Positions 47,454-57,865 of a DNA stretch of 64,000 bases are shown here, one piece after another. A program made the position numbers and the translations under genes. The stretch is taken from positions 186,001 to 250,000 of the forward strand of contig NZ_JAOAOP010000001.1 of NCBI RefSeq assembly GCF_030398335.1, given 5' to 3'. Numbering within the stretch: the stretch's first letter is position 1; each line of letters begins with the position of its first letter. The DNA comes from Aquibium sp. A9E412 (GTDB lineage Bacteria; Pseudomonadota; Alphaproteobacteria; Rhizobiales; Rhizobiaceae). A model generated the notes under the pieces. The model ran no database searches and had not been told where the DNA came from. It was given only the letters and a program-made list of their open reading frames with translations.

Positions 47454-48212
47454 TCATTCCAGCACCTCGGCCAGGCGGTCGCGCACCTCGTGCGCGGTCA
47501 GGTCGAGATGCAGCGGCGTGACGGAGACGCAGTTGTCGCGCAGCGCCGCCTGGTCGGTGCCGCGGCGGATGTTCGGCTTCTGGCGGCCGAAGCGCAGCCA
47601 GTAGTACGGCATGCCGCGGCCGTCCTTGCGCTCCTCGATCCACAGGCCGTGCGAGAGCTTGCCCTGGCGGGTGACGACCGTGCCGGCGACGCCGCCGGGC
47701 TCGACGGCGGGAAAGTTGACGTTGAGAAACACGCCTTCGGGCAGCGGCGTGTCGATCAGCTTGCGCAGCAGGTCCGGCGCCAGCGCCTCGGCGGTCTCCC
47801 ACGGCACCACGCGGCCCTCCTCGGACACCTGGTAGGCCTGGCTCAGCGCGACGGCACGGATGCCGAGCAGCGTCGCCTCCATGGCGCCGGCCACCGTGCC
47901 CGAATAGGTCACGTCGTCGGCGATGTTGGAGCCGGAATTGACGCCCGACAGGATGAGGTCCGGCGGCGTGTCGAGGATGCGGCGCACGCCCATGATGACG
48001 CAGTCGGTCGGCGTGCCGCGCACGGCGTAGCGGCGCGCCTCGATCTTGCGCATGCGCAGCGGCTCCGACAGCGACAGCGAATGGGCGAAGCCCGACTGGT
48101 CGGTCTCCGGCGCCACCACCCACACGTCGTCGCTGAGCCGGCCGGCGATGCGTTCGAGCACCGCCAGCCCCTCGGCGTTGATGCCGTCGTCGTTGGTCAG
48201 CAGGATCCGCAC
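47454..48212 (-). CDS. surE: 5'/3'-nucleotidase SurE
   Basis: A 252-residue metal-dependent nucleotidase/exopolyphosphatase. The N-terminal ILLTNDDG gives the metal ligands Asp8 and Asp9, and [25 protein letters not shown] is the second signature. The GTG at 48212 was chosen because homology starts there and serS ends 4 bp before it. The frame is open upstream within serS without similarity. serS, surE, pcm and nlpD form one co-directional block. Confidence 0.95.
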   Translation of the reverse strand: MRILLTNDDGINAEGLAVLERIAGRLSDDVWVVAPETDQSGFAHSLSLSEPLRMRKIEARRYAVRGTPTDCVIMGVRRILDTPPDLILSGVNSGSNIADDVTYSGTVAGAMEATLLGIRAVALSQAYQVSEEGRVVPWETAEALAPDLLRKLIDTPLPEGVFLNVNFPAVEPGGVAGTVVTRQGKLSHGLWIEERKDGRGMPYYWLRFGRQKPNIRRGTDQAALRDNCVSVTPLHLDLTAHEVRDRLAEVLE

Positions 48213-48216
48213 GGCC

Positions 48217-49503
<1,287 letters not shown>

Positions 49504-49601
49504 TCAGGCTTCCGCTTGCGGGACCGCAGAAAAGGGCCGCGCGCGGCAGGCGGAAGCAAACAGGGAGAATTGCGGCGCGGGGCGCACCGGCCCGGCCGGC
49601 G

Positions 49602-50438
49602 TCAGGCCTCCGTGCCGGCTTCGGCGGCGGCCTCGCCGCTCTCGGCCTCGGCCTTCGCTTGCTCGCGTTTGCGCTCCACCATCCGGGCGGCCCAGATGGC
49701 AATCTCGTAGAGAAGGATGGTGGGAAGCGCAAGGCCGATCTGGCTGACCGGATCGGGCGGCGTCAGCACCGCGGCGACGACGAAGGCGCCGACGATGGCG
49801 TATTTGCGCTTGTCGGCCAGCGACGCCGAGGTGAGCAGCCCGACGCGCGCCATCAGCGTGGTCACGACGGGAAGCTGGAAGACGAGCCCGAACGACAGGA
49901 TCAGCGTCATGATGAGGCCGAGATACTCCGACACGCGCGGCAGCAGCGAGATCTGGATCTCGTTGTCGGGCCCGACCTGCTGCATCGACAGGAAGAACCA
50001 CATCACCATCGGCGTGAAGAAGAAATAGACCAGCGCGCCACCGATCAAAAACAGGATCGGCGAGGCGACCAGGAACGGCAGGAAGGCGCGGCGCTCGTTG
50101 CGGTAGAGACCCGGCGCCACGAACTTGTAGACCTGCGTGGCGATCACCGGAAAGGCGATCACCAGCCCGCCGAACATGGCGAGCTTGATCTGGGTGAAGA
50201 AGAACTCCTGCGGCGCGGTGTAGATCAGGTCGACCTTGTCGCTGTCGAGACCGGCCCAGGCGGTCGCCCACTGGAAGGGAATGACCAACAGGTTGAAGAT
50301 CTGCTTGGCGAAGAAGAAGCAGACCAGGAAGGCGACGAAGAAGCCGGCGATCGCCCAGATGAGCCGCGAGCGCAGCTCGATCAGATGGTCGAGCAGCGGT
50401 GCCGAGGACTTGTCGATCTCGTCGTCTTCGGCGCTCAC
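49602..50438 (-). CDS. tatC: Sec-independent protein translocase TatC
   Basis: A 278-residue six-helix membrane protein that recognises twin-arginine signal peptides. LLDHLIELRSRLIW at the N-terminus is the conserved TatC opening, and FVAPGLYRNERRAFLPFLVASPILFLIGGALVYFFFTPMV carries the central signature. The C-terminal tail is Glu/Ala-rich and disordered. The ATG overlaps the tatB stop by ATGA. It is the last gene of tatA-tatB-tatC. Confidence 0.97.
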   Translation of the reverse strand: MSAEDDEIDKSSAPLLDHLIELRSRLIWAIAGFFVAFLVCFFFAKQIFNLLVIPFQWATAWAGLDSDKVDLIYTAPQEFFFTQIKLAMFGGLVIAFPVIATQVYKFVAPGLYRNERRAFLPFLVASPILFLIGGALVYFFFTPMVMWFFLSMQQVGPDNEIQISLLPRVSEYLGLIMTLILSFGLVFQLPVVTTLMARVGLLTSASLADKRKYAIVGAFVVAAVLTPPDPVSQIGLALPTILLYEIAIWAARMVERKREQAKAEAESGEAAAEAGTEA

Positions 50439-51103
50439 GTCTTTGCCCCGGATGATGTCTTGCGCGCCGCCGGCGTCTTGCGCCCGGCCGGCGTCTTGCC
50501 GCCGCTCGTCGGGGCCTTGCCGGCCGGCGCCTTGCCCGACGCGCTCTTCGGAGCCGCCTTCGCCTTCGCCGGCGCGGACTTGGCGGCCGTGGCGGCCTTG
50601 CCGGTCGCGGCGCTCGCCGCCGAAGTCCGGGCCGGGGTCTTTGCCCTGGCCGCGGTCTTGCGTCCGCCCTTCGCCGGCGCGGCGGCGGCGCCCTTCGGCG
50701 CGGCCTTCTTCGCCTCGCCCGGCATCGCGTCGGGCCCGGCCTTGAGCGGCGCGGCCTCGTGCGGCTTGTCGTCGGCGGCCTCCGGCGCGTCGGGCTTCGG
50801 CTTCATCGCCCGGTCGAGCCCCTCGCGCACGTCCTTGCCGGCCTTTTCGAGCGGGCTCAGATGCTTCTTGATCTCGTTGCGCGGATCAAGCTTGCGCGCC
50901 TGGTCGGCCAGCCCCTTCACCTCGTCGAGCTCGGCTTCCTTGAGCGCGTCGTCGAACTGCCGGCGGAAATCGCCGGCCATGCTGCGCAGCTTGCTGGTGG
51001 TGCGGCCAAAGGTGCGCAGCATGCGCGGCAGGTCCTTCGGGCCGACCACGACGATCAGCACGATGGCGACGACCAGGAGTTCGGGCCAGCCGAGGTCTAG
51101 CAT
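50435..51103 (-). CDS. tatB: TatB with a long basic C-terminal tail
   Basis: A 222-residue TatB protein, longer than the E. coli one (171). Residues 1-25 are the membrane anchor (LGWPELLVVAIVLIVVVGPKDLP), followed by the amphipathic helix RTFGRTTSKLRSMAGDFRRQFDDA. From about residue 115 the protein is almost entirely Ala/Lys/Pro (AAPKGAAAAPAKGGRKTAARAK and so on), resembling histone H1-like tails. Signal-peptide docking with TatC needs only the first half. It is coupled to tatC and follows tatA by 65 bp. Confidence 0.95.
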   Translation of the reverse strand: MLDLGWPELLVVAIVLIVVVGPKDLPRMLRTFGRTTSKLRSMAGDFRRQFDDALKEAELDEVKGLADQARKLDPRNEIKKHLSPLEKAGKDVREGLDRAMKPKPDAPEAADDKPHEAAPLKAGPDAMPGEAKKAAPKGAAAAPAKGGRKTAARAKTPARTSAASAATGKAATAAKSAPAKAKAAPKSASGKAPAGKAPTSGGKTPAGRKTPAARKTSSGAKT

Positions 51104-51168
51104 GGATCAACGATTCCGAAGGCGCGGCGGAAGGCTCCGCCACGCGCAGGGACGGCGGAAGGCCGGTG

Positions 51169-51393
51169 TCAGGACTTCGAAGCCTTTTCGCTGGCCGGCT
51201 TCACGGTCTCGTCGGAGCGGTGCTCGACGGTCCTGGACTTTTCGGCGTCCTCGTCTTCCTCGGACATGCCTTTCTTGAAGCTCTTGATGCCCTTGGCCAT
51301 GTCGCCCATCAGCTCGGGGATCTTGCCCCGTCCGAACAGCAGAAGCACGACCACGAGCACGATGAGCCAGTGCCAAATCGAGAAGGAGCCCAT
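51169..51393 (-). CDS. tatA: Sec-independent protein translocase TatA
   Basis: A 74-residue pore-forming subunit of the twin-arginine translocase. [41 protein letters not shown] contains the membrane helix, the FGRGKIPEL hinge and the amphipathic helix in standard order. The C-terminal part is charged and disordered. First gene of tatABC. Its upstream neighbour is an orphan ABC ATPase instead of scpB, which is the usual rhizobial neighbour. Confidence 0.97.
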   Translation of the reverse strand: MGSFSIWHWLIVLVVVLLLFGRGKIPELMGDMAKGIKSFKKGMSEEDEDAEKSRTVEHRSDETVKPASEKASKS

Positions 51394-51430
51394 GATGCGT
51401 CTCTCAAGAAGGTTTCAATCCAAGTCTGAT

Positions 51431-52549
51431 TTATGCGCTTTCGCCGCGTCTTTCAAACACAAGCACATCAGACTTTCTGACCGAGAGCCAGATATCGCGC
51501 GCCTTCGTCGGCAGAGCGCCGAAACGCACGCGCGCCCGGATCGGCTCCTCGGCGCCGGGAATCGCCATTTCGACCAGTTCCACCACGCCGAGGAAGCGGC
51601 GTGATAGCACCCGCGCGGGCACTTCGCCAGTGCGTTCGGCGACCTCGATGTCGGACAGCCGCACGGCGACCGTGGCGGGCGCCCCCTCCTCCAGCGCCGG
51701 CGCGACGAAGCGGCCGACCGGCGTCTCCACCCAGCCGCCGGCGACGCGCGCCTCGAACACGTTGAGCTCGGAGAAGAAGCCGGCGACGAACAGGTCGCGC
51801 GGCGCCTGGTAGAGCTCCTGCGCGGGACCGGCCTGTACCAGCCGCCCGTCCTTGAGCAGCGCGATGCGGTCGGCCATGCGCATCGCCTCCTCCGCATCGT
51901 GGGTGACGATGATGGCGGTGGCGCGGCTCTGGCGCAGGATGGCCAGCGTCTCGGCGCGGACCGCGTCCTTGAGGCGCGAATCGAGGCCGGAGAACGGCTC
52001 GTCCATCAGCAGCACGGCCGGGCGCGGCGCCAACGCGCGGGCGAGCGCCACGCGCTGCTGCTCGCCGCCCGACAGGACGTGCGGATAGGCGCCGGCATAG
52101 CCCTCCAGACCGACGCGCGACAGCGCCACCATCGCCTCGCGGCGCGCCTCCTCGCGCGACAGCGCGGTCAGCCCGAAACGCACGTTGTCGAGGATCGTGA
52201 GATGCGGAAACAGCGCGAAATCCTGGAACACCAGGCCGATGGAGCGCTGCTCGGGCGGCAGGAACACCGAGGGGCCGGCGATCTCGCGGTTGTTGAGCAG
52301 GACGCGGCCGGCGCTCTGCACCTCGATGCCGGCGGCGATGCGCAGCAGCGTCGTCTTGCCCGAACCGGAGGGGCCGAGCAGGCACAGTACCTCGCCCGGC
52401 TCGGCGGCCAGGCTGACGCGGTCGAGTGCTGCCGTCTCGCCGGTGAAGCGGTGGCTGACATCCTCGAAGGCAAGCCGTGCGGCGAAGCTGACGCCGGTTC
52501 TCGCCCGAGCCGGGCTTCGCACTGGGCTGGGCGCTGATGGGCTGCTCAT
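51431..52549 (-). CDS. ABC transporter ATP-binding protein (iron/polyamine/sulfate importer type), orphan
   Basis: A 372-residue importer ATPase. Walker A GPSGSGKTT, Q-loop FQDFALFPH, signature LSGGEQQR, Walker B VLLMDEPFSGLD and switch histidine VTHD are all intact, and a C-terminal TOBE-like domain follows (residues about 240-372). It is most like the FbpC/PotA group. No permease or binding protein gene is adjacent, so its partners must be encoded elsewhere. The start at 52549 leaves a 30-residue Ser/Pro-rich leader; it is inserted between scpB and tatA, which are neighbours in many related genomes. Confidence 0.9.
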   Translation of the reverse strand: MSSPSAPSPVRSPARARTGVSFAARLAFEDVSHRFTGETAALDRVSLAAEPGEVLCLLGPSGSGKTTLLRIAAGIEVQSAGRVLLNNREIAGPSVFLPPEQRSIGLVFQDFALFPHLTILDNVRFGLTALSREEARREAMVALSRVGLEGYAGAYPHVLSGGEQQRVALARALAPRPAVLLMDEPFSGLDSRLKDAVRAETLAILRQSRATAIIVTHDAEEAMRMADRIALLKDGRLVQAGPAQELYQAPRDLFVAGFFSELNVFEARVAGGWVETPVGRFVAPALEEGAPATVAVRLSDIEVAERTGEVPARVLSRRFLGVVELVEMAIPGAEEPIRARVRFGALPTKARDIWLSVRKSDVLVFERRGESA

Positions 52550-52599
52550 GCGCGGCGGTCCGGATCCCTCACACGCGCGGCAGGCCGCGCCGGCAAGGG

Positions 52600-53340
52600 T
52601 CAATCATCGTCGACCCGCGGTGTCAACAGACCGAGATCCTCCAGGTCGAGGTCGGTCAGCGGGTCCTCGTCCTCGGCCAGCGCGTCGGGATTGGCCGGCG
52701 GCTGCGGCACGGCGAAGTTGGCCGGCATGCGCGCCGACAGGAGCCCGGCCCCCTTGAGCTCGTCGAGGCCCGGCAGGTCGCGCAGCTCCTCGAGGCCGAA
52801 ATGGTCGAGGAAGGCGTCGGTGGTGCCGTAGGTGACCGGCCGGCCCGGCGAGCGGCGGCGGCCGCGCATGCGCACCCAGCCGGTCTCCATCAGCGTGTCG
52901 AGCGTGCCCTTGGAGGTCTCGACGCCGCGGATCTCCTCGATCTCGGCGCGCGTGACCGGCTGGTGGTAGGCGATGACGGCGAGCATCTCCAGCGCGGCGC
53001 GCGACAGCTTCTTCTGCTCGACCGCCTGGCGCGTCATCAGGAAGGCGAGATCGCCGGCCGTGCGGAAGGCCCAGGCGCCGTTGACGCACACCAGGTTGAC
53101 GCCGCGGCGCTCGTAGTCGGCCCTGAGCGCGGCCATCACCGCCGGCATGTCGACGCCTTCGGGCAGGCGGCCGGCCAGCGCCTTCTCCGACACCGGCTCG
53201 GCGCTGGCGAAGACGATCGCCTCGGCCATGCGCTTGGTCTCGGCCAGGTGCAGCCGCTCGGCCGGGTTGTCCCCGTGCCGGTCGTCGCCCGCCTCAGCCT
53301 CGTCGGGCCGGAACGGCACCACGTTGCCGCTTTCGCTCAT
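52600..53340 (-). CDS. scpB: Segregation and condensation protein B
   Basis: A 246-residue winged-helix protein that joins ScpA and SMC in the bacterial condensin. MAEAIVFASAEPVSEKALAGRL opens the first winged helix, and LSRAALEMLAVIAYHQPVTRAEIEEIRGV with GRPVTYGTT marks the second. The tail after residue 195 is acidic and disordered. The ATG at 53340 overlaps the scpA stop as TGATG. The gene order nagZ-scpA-scpB is typical of alphaproteobacteria. Confidence 0.95.
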   Translation of the reverse strand: MSESGNVVPFRPDEAEAGDDRHGDNPAERLHLAETKRMAEAIVFASAEPVSEKALAGRLPEGVDMPAVMAALRADYERRGVNLVCVNGAWAFRTAGDLAFLMTRQAVEQKKLSRAALEMLAVIAYHQPVTRAEIEEIRGVETSKGTLDTLMETGWVRMRGRRRSPGRPVTYGTTDAFLDHFGLEELRDLPGLDELKGAGLLSARMPANFAVPQPPANPDALAEDEDPLTDLDLEDLGLLTPRVDDD

Positions 53341-54170
53341 CAGTCGACCTCCGCGGGGTTCTGTCGTCCGCGCATGTAGAGCGGCGCAAAGGGCTGGTCC
53401 TGACGGATCTCGATGGCGCCCTCGCGCACCAGCTCCAGGCTGGCGGCGAACGAGCTCGCCAGCACCGTCGAGCGCCGCCCCTCCTCGGCCAGGTAGCGCA
53501 GCAGGAAGCGGTCGAGCGCCGTCCAGTCGTCGAGCGCGCCGACCAGCCGCACCAGAATGTCGCGCGCCTCCTTGAGCGACCACACGCCGCGCTTCTCGAT
53601 GCGCACATTGGTCACCGCGCGGCGCTGGCGCTGCGCGGCATAGGCGGTCAGGAGGTCGTACAGGCTGGCGGTATAGTCCTGGCGCCGGTCGACCGCCACC
53701 GTCTCCGGCATGCCACGGGCGAAGACGTCGCGGCCGAGCCGGTTGCGGTTGACCAGCCTGGCGGCCGCGTCGCGCATCGCCTCGAGCCGCTTGAGGCGGA
53801 ACTGCAGCACCGCCGCCATCTCCTCGCCGGACTGGCCGTCGTCCTGCGGCTGCTTGGGAATGAGCAGCTTGGACTTGAGATAGGCGAGCCAGGCGGCCAT
53901 CACCAGATAGTCCGCGGCCAGCTCGAGACGCATGGCGCGCAGCCGCTCGATGAAGCCGAGATACTGCTCGGCCAGCGCCAGCACCGAGATGCGCGCCAGA
54001 TCGACCTTCTGGGTGCGCGCCAGGTGCAGCAGCAGGTCGAGCGGTCCCTCGAAGCCGTCGACGTCGACCGTCAGCGCCGGGTCGGACGCCGTGCGCGTCT
54101 CGGCCTCGGCGGACCAGAGCTGGTCCATCGGGATCGGCTTGCCGCTGCGCTGTTCGCCCGTCTGTGCCAC
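53340..54170 (-). CDS. scpA: Segregation and condensation protein A
   Basis: A 276-residue kleisin subunit of the SMC-ScpAB complex. FEGPLDLLLHLARTQKVDLARISVLALAEQYL is the N-terminal SMC-binding signature, LAADYLVMAAWLAYLKSKLLIP follows, and the C-terminal winged helix ends near PLYMRGRQ. The GTG at 54170 (MAQTGEQRSGK) is the most likely start; an ATG 14 codons downstream is possible. It follows nagZ by 32 bp and overlaps scpB, so the three form an operon. Confidence 0.94.
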   Translation of the reverse strand: MAQTGEQRSGKPIPMDQLWSAEAETRTASDPALTVDVDGFEGPLDLLLHLARTQKVDLARISVLALAEQYLGFIERLRAMRLELAADYLVMAAWLAYLKSKLLIPKQPQDDGQSGEEMAAVLQFRLKRLEAMRDAAARLVNRNRLGRDVFARGMPETVAVDRRQDYTASLYDLLTAYAAQRQRRAVTNVRIEKRGVWSLKEARDILVRLVGALDDWTALDRFLLRYLAEEGRRSTVLASSFAASLELVREGAIEIRQDQPFAPLYMRGRQNPAEVD

Positions 54171-54202
54171 CGTGCCGTTCCGTTTCGCTGTCCGCCCCCC
54201 GC

Positions 54203-55222
54203 TCAGGCCGCCGCCGCGACGCAGCGGGCGAACTCCGCTCGCGCCGCGTCCTCCGCGGTCGCGTCGCAGGCGCGGCGGAAGGCGAGCGCCCGCTCGGCCC
54301 GCGCCAGCGCGGCACCGGCCAGCGGCGCCACCGCCTCGGCCACCGCGCGCATCTCCTGCATGACGCCGTTGCAGTGAAGGACCACATCGCAGCCGGCCGC
54401 AAGCACCGCGGCCGCCCGCTCGCCGAAATCCCCAGAAAGTGCGTGCATCGACAGGTCGTCGCTCATCAGCAGACCGTCGAAGCCGATCTCGCCGCGCACG
54501 ATGTCGGCGATGACGCGCGGCGACACGGTGGCAGGCCGCGCCGCATCGACCGCCTCGTAGACGAGATGCGCGGTCATCGCCATCGGCAGGTCGGCGAGCG
54601 CGCGGAAGGGCACGAAGTCGCACGCGCGCAGCGCCGCGAGCGCGGCGGCGACGCGCGGCAGCTCGCGATGGCTGTCGGCCGTCGCGCGGCCGTGGCCCGG
54701 CACGTGCTTCATCACCGGCAGGATGCCGCCGGCGACGAGGCCGTCGGCCGCGGCGCGGCCGAGCGCGGCGACCGCCGCGGCATCCTCGCCATAGGACCGG
54801 TTGCCGATCACGTCGTGCGTGCCGGGCTGGCGCACGTCGAGCACCGGCAGGCAGTCGGCGGAAATCCCGAGGCGGGCGAGATCGAAGGCGTGCAGCCGCG
54901 ACATCAGCCAGGCGGCGCGCAGGCCGAGTTCGGCATCGGCGCGGTAGAGCGCGCCGAGCGCGGCGGCCGGCGGATAGTCTGCGGCGAGCGGCGGGCGCAG
55001 GCGCTGCACGCGGCCGCCCTCCTGGTCGACGAGGACCGGCGCGTCGGGCCGGCCGACGCTGTCGCGCATCGCCGCGACGAGGTCGCGCACCTGGCCCGCC
55101 TCGGCGATGTTGCGGGCAAACAGGATGAAGCCCCACGGGCGATGCTCGCGATAGAACGCGATCTCGTCGGCGCCGAGCCGCAGGCCGGCGGCGCCCAGAA
55201 TCATGGCCTTTGATTCGCTCAT
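54203..55222 (-). CDS. nagZ: Beta-N-acetylhexosaminidase
   Basis: A 339-residue glycoside hydrolase family 3 enzyme of peptidoglycan recycling, which removes N-acetylglucosamine from muropeptides in the cytoplasm. VDQEGGRVQRL, KHVPGHGRATADSH with the flexible-loop His, and LLMSDDLSMHAL with the catalytic Asp are all present. ATG 55222 starts MSESKAMILG; an alternative ATG lies four codons upstream. It is followed by scpA and preceded by the SPOR protein gene on the same strand. Confidence 0.95.
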   Translation of the reverse strand: MSESKAMILGAAGLRLGADEIAFYREHRPWGFILFARNIAEAGQVRDLVAAMRDSVGRPDAPVLVDQEGGRVQRLRPPLAADYPPAAALGALYRADAELGLRAAWLMSRLHAFDLARLGISADCLPVLDVRQPGTHDVIGNRSYGEDAAAVAALGRAAADGLVAGGILPVMKHVPGHGRATADSHRELPRVAAALAALRACDFVPFRALADLPMAMTAHLVYEAVDAARPATVSPRVIADIVRGEIGFDGLLMSDDLSMHALSGDFGERAAAVLAAGCDVVLHCNGVMQEMRAVAEAVAPLAGAALARAERALAFRRACDATAEDAARAEFARCVAAAA

Positions 55223-55289
55223 GCCCGGCAGCATAGCGCGCCGGCGCGCCGCTGGCACGCCGGCGGTCGGGGGCGTGGCGGCAGCCGGC

Positions 55290-57767
55290 CTATTTGGAGA
55301 CGAAGCAGCTTCCGCCGGCCGCCTTGAGCCGTTCGCACAGCGCCACCGCGTCGCTCTTCGAGGCGGACGGGATGCGCACCCGGTAGTAGGTGCCCTTGCC
55401 GGTGATGTCGGCGCGCACGATGTTGACGCCGCGGCCCGACAGGAGATCGCCATAGCGCCGCGCGAGATCCTGGTAGGACTGCTGCGCGGCAGCCGAGGTC
55501 GGCTGCGAGGCGATCTGCACCGACCACTCGCTGCCGCCGCCGCCCGATGCCGGCGCGGCCGGGGCGGCGGGTGCGGCGGTGCGGGCGGGCTCGGCCGCAC
55601 GCGGCGTCGCGGCGGCGACCTGCTGGCGCGGCTCTGCCGCGCGGGCCGGCGGCTGGAAGGCCGGCCGGGCCGAGGGCACCGGCACGGTCTCGTCGATGGC
55701 GGCGGTGGTCTCGGCCGGCGCGCCCTCGCTCGCGGTCTCGACGTCCGCGGTTGCGGCGGCGGGCGTCGCCGCATCCGGCGTCGCGGCGGCCGGGCCTGCC
55801 GTGTCGGCTGTCTCGCCGGCCGGCGCGTCGACGATGCGCACCGGCGTGTCGGCCGGAGCGGCAGCGACAACCGTGCCGGCGGCGGCGCCGTCGGCCTGCG
55901 GCGCGGCGGCCGGCGCCGCGGCCACCTGCTCGGGCTCGGGCGCGACCGGCTCGCGCGGCACCAGCGTGCCGTCCGGCCGCACGATCAGCGTGCGCACGCG
56001 GCGCGGCGCGACGGCGGCCATCTCGTCGGCGGCGCCGGCGGCGGCCTCGTCCTCGACCGGTGCCAGCCGATCCTCGGCCTTGAGCGGCGGCGCGCTGGCG
56101 GCCGGCTCGGTGGCCACGGCGCGCGGCTCGGCGCGCGCGGCCACGTCGATCGGCTCCTCGGTGGTGGTCACCAGGCTCTGCTGCGCCGGCGCGGCGTCGG
56201 CGCCCTCGCCGGCGACGCGCTGATAGACCGGGTTCTCCTGGTTGGGCACCTGGGTGCCGCCGGGGTTTTCCGGCTTGACCTTGACCGGACCGTCGTCGGC
56301 CTTGACCATCACCGGCGCGCCCGGCTCGTCACCGCCGAAGGACAGCGCGAAGGCGCCGATGCCGCCGATCACGGCGACGCCGGCCACGACGGCGGCGATC
56401 ATCAGGCCGCGGCTGCGGCCGGCCGGCCGGTCGGCGCGCTCGGCGGCCGGCGCATCGACGTCGGCGTCGGCATCGGTGTCGCGGGCCGCGCCGAAGGCCA
56501 TCGGTGCGGCCGCCAGCTCGTCGGCGTCGTCGCGGCGCGCGTCGAAGGGGCTCGGCATGTCGCGGTGCTCGTCGCCGCGCTCCGGCTCGAGGGAAAAGTC
56601 GCTCTCGGCCCAGAAATCGTCGGCGCCGGCGGCGGCCGACGGCATCGCCGCCTCCGCGGCGGCCGGCGGCGCGGCGGCCGGCTCGTCCGGCTGGCCGAGA
56701 TCGCCGAACGCCTCGGCGAGCTCGCTTTCCAGATCGTCGAAGGCGGCCGCCTGCAGCGCCTCGTCCTCGAAGCGGATCTCCGGGATGTCGAGATCGTCGG
56801 GCTGCGCCTGCGGGAACTCCTCGATCTCGAGCGTCTCGATCTGCGGCGCCCCGGCGTGCGGCGATGCCGCGGCGGCCTCGGACGGATCGGCCGCGACCGG
56901 CTCCTCGTCGGCCAGCGCCGCGTGGCGCGCACCCGCCGCGCGGGCATAGTCGAAGGGCACGGCCTCGGCCGGCCCGGCGTCGCCGTGGTCCTCGACGGCG
57001 ACCGGCATCGCGCCGTGCGGCGCGGCGCGAACCGGATCGGCGGGCGCGGCGCTCTCGGCAAGCTCCTGATGGCCGAAGATCGCCTCGAGCTCGCTTTCCA
57101 GGCTGAGCTCCGGCGCTTCCGGCTCTATCTCTTCCGGCTCCATCTCTTCCGGCTGCGGCGCTTGCGGCTGCGGCGCCGGAGCGGCGACGGCGCGCAGCGT
57201 GTGCGGCAGGATGACGAGCGGCGCGGCCGCCGCATGCTCCGGCTCCGGGGCGCTTTCGGCCGGCGCGGCCTCCTCGAAGCGCGCGGTGAAGGCGGCGTCG
57301 AGCTCGCTTTCCAGGTCGATCGCGTCATCCAGCGGCAAGTCGGCGGTCGCGCCGCGGTCGTCCCAAGCCGTGGCGGGGGCGGCCGGCGCGGCCTCGGCCG
57401 GCGTCGCGCGCGACGCCGGCGCCATGTCCGGGCGGTTGTCCTGCGCCGGCCGGGCTTCGCCCGCCGGCTCATCGTCCCACGCCGGTCGGGCGTCGCCCGC
57501 CGGCTCATCATCCCACGCCGGTCGGGCTTCGCCCGCCGGCTCGTCGTCCCACGCCGGTCGGGCGTCGCCCGCCGGCTCGAGGGCGATATCGAGGTCGCCC
57601 ATCAGCTCGCTCTCGAGATCGAGCGCCAGCTCGTCTTCGGCCGCCGACGGTTCGCTGCCCGCGGCCGAGCGCGGGTCGTGGCCCATGATCCGGGTCAGCT
57701 CGGCGAACGGATCGTCGTCCGCCAGCTCGACATACCGGTCCTGTTTCGCCTGATTCATGTCTGCCAT
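55290..57767 (-). CDS. SPOR-domain membrane protein with internal tandem repeats
   Basis: An 825-residue protein. A long acidic cytoplasmic region (residues 1-450) rich in Glu/Ala/Pro contains four near-identical 12-residue units (EPAGDARPAWDD type). One membrane helix follows (RGLMIAAVVAGVAVIGGIGAFAL, about residue 460), then a low-complexity periplasmic linker. The C-terminal SPOR domain (SEWSVQIASQPTSAAAQQSYQDLARRYGDLL... to VALCERLKAAGGSCFVSK) binds denuded septal peptidoglycan. Expected location is the division site. Start 57767 (MADMNQ) or 57758. It sits between argS and nagZ. Confidence 0.9.
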   Translation of the reverse strand: MADMNQAKQDRYVELADDDPFAELTRIMGHDPRSAAGSEPSAAEDELALDLESELMGDLDIALEPAGDARPAWDDEPAGEARPAWDDEPAGDARPAWDDEPAGEARPAQDNRPDMAPASRATPAEAAPAAPATAWDDRGATADLPLDDAIDLESELDAAFTARFEEAAPAESAPEPEHAAAAPLVILPHTLRAVAAPAPQPQAPQPEEMEPEEIEPEAPELSLESELEAIFGHQELAESAAPADPVRAAPHGAMPVAVEDHGDAGPAEAVPFDYARAAGARHAALADEEPVAADPSEAAAASPHAGAPQIETLEIEEFPQAQPDDLDIPEIRFEDEALQAAAFDDLESELAEAFGDLGQPDEPAAAPPAAAEAAMPSAAAGADDFWAESDFSLEPERGDEHRDMPSPFDARRDDADELAAAPMAFGAARDTDADADVDAPAAERADRPAGRSRGLMIAAVVAGVAVIGGIGAFALSFGGDEPGAPVMVKADDGPVKVKPENPGGTQVPNQENPVYQRVAGEGADAAPAQQSLVTTTEEPIDVAARAEPRAVATEPAASAPPLKAEDRLAPVEDEAAAGAADEMAAVAPRRVRTLIVRPDGTLVPREPVAPEPEQVAAAPAAAPQADGAAAGTVVAAAPADTPVRIVDAPAGETADTAGPAAATPDAATPAAATADVETASEGAPAETTAAIDETVPVPSARPAFQPPARAAEPRQQVAAATPRAAEPARTAAPAAPAAPASGGGGSEWSVQIASQPTSAAAQQSYQDLARRYGDLLSGRGVNIVRADITGKGTYYRVRIPSASKSDAVALCERLKAAGGSCFVSK
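57451..57578. repeat. 36-bp in-frame tandem repeat inside the SPOR protein gene
   Basis: Three complete and one partial copy of a 36-bp unit beginning CGGGCTTCGCCCGCCGGCTC (57451, 57487, 57523, 57559). Units differ by one to three bases and encode the EPAG(D/E)ARPAWDD repeats on the minus strand. Near-identity at the DNA level suggests recent expansion and likely length variation between strains. Confidence 0.9.
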
Positions 57768-57865
57768 GCTTTTCCCCGCATCACGCCCGGACGCCGGCGA
57801 CGTCATATTTTGGCTCGGGCCGTATCAGCGCATTGTGGGCAAAAGGTGACAGGAAACGCCCGCTC

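Noticed and set aside
57451-57578. Regularly spaced repeats considered as a CRISPR array
   Set aside because: The units are contiguous without spacers, lie inside a gene in frame and encode a protein repeat.
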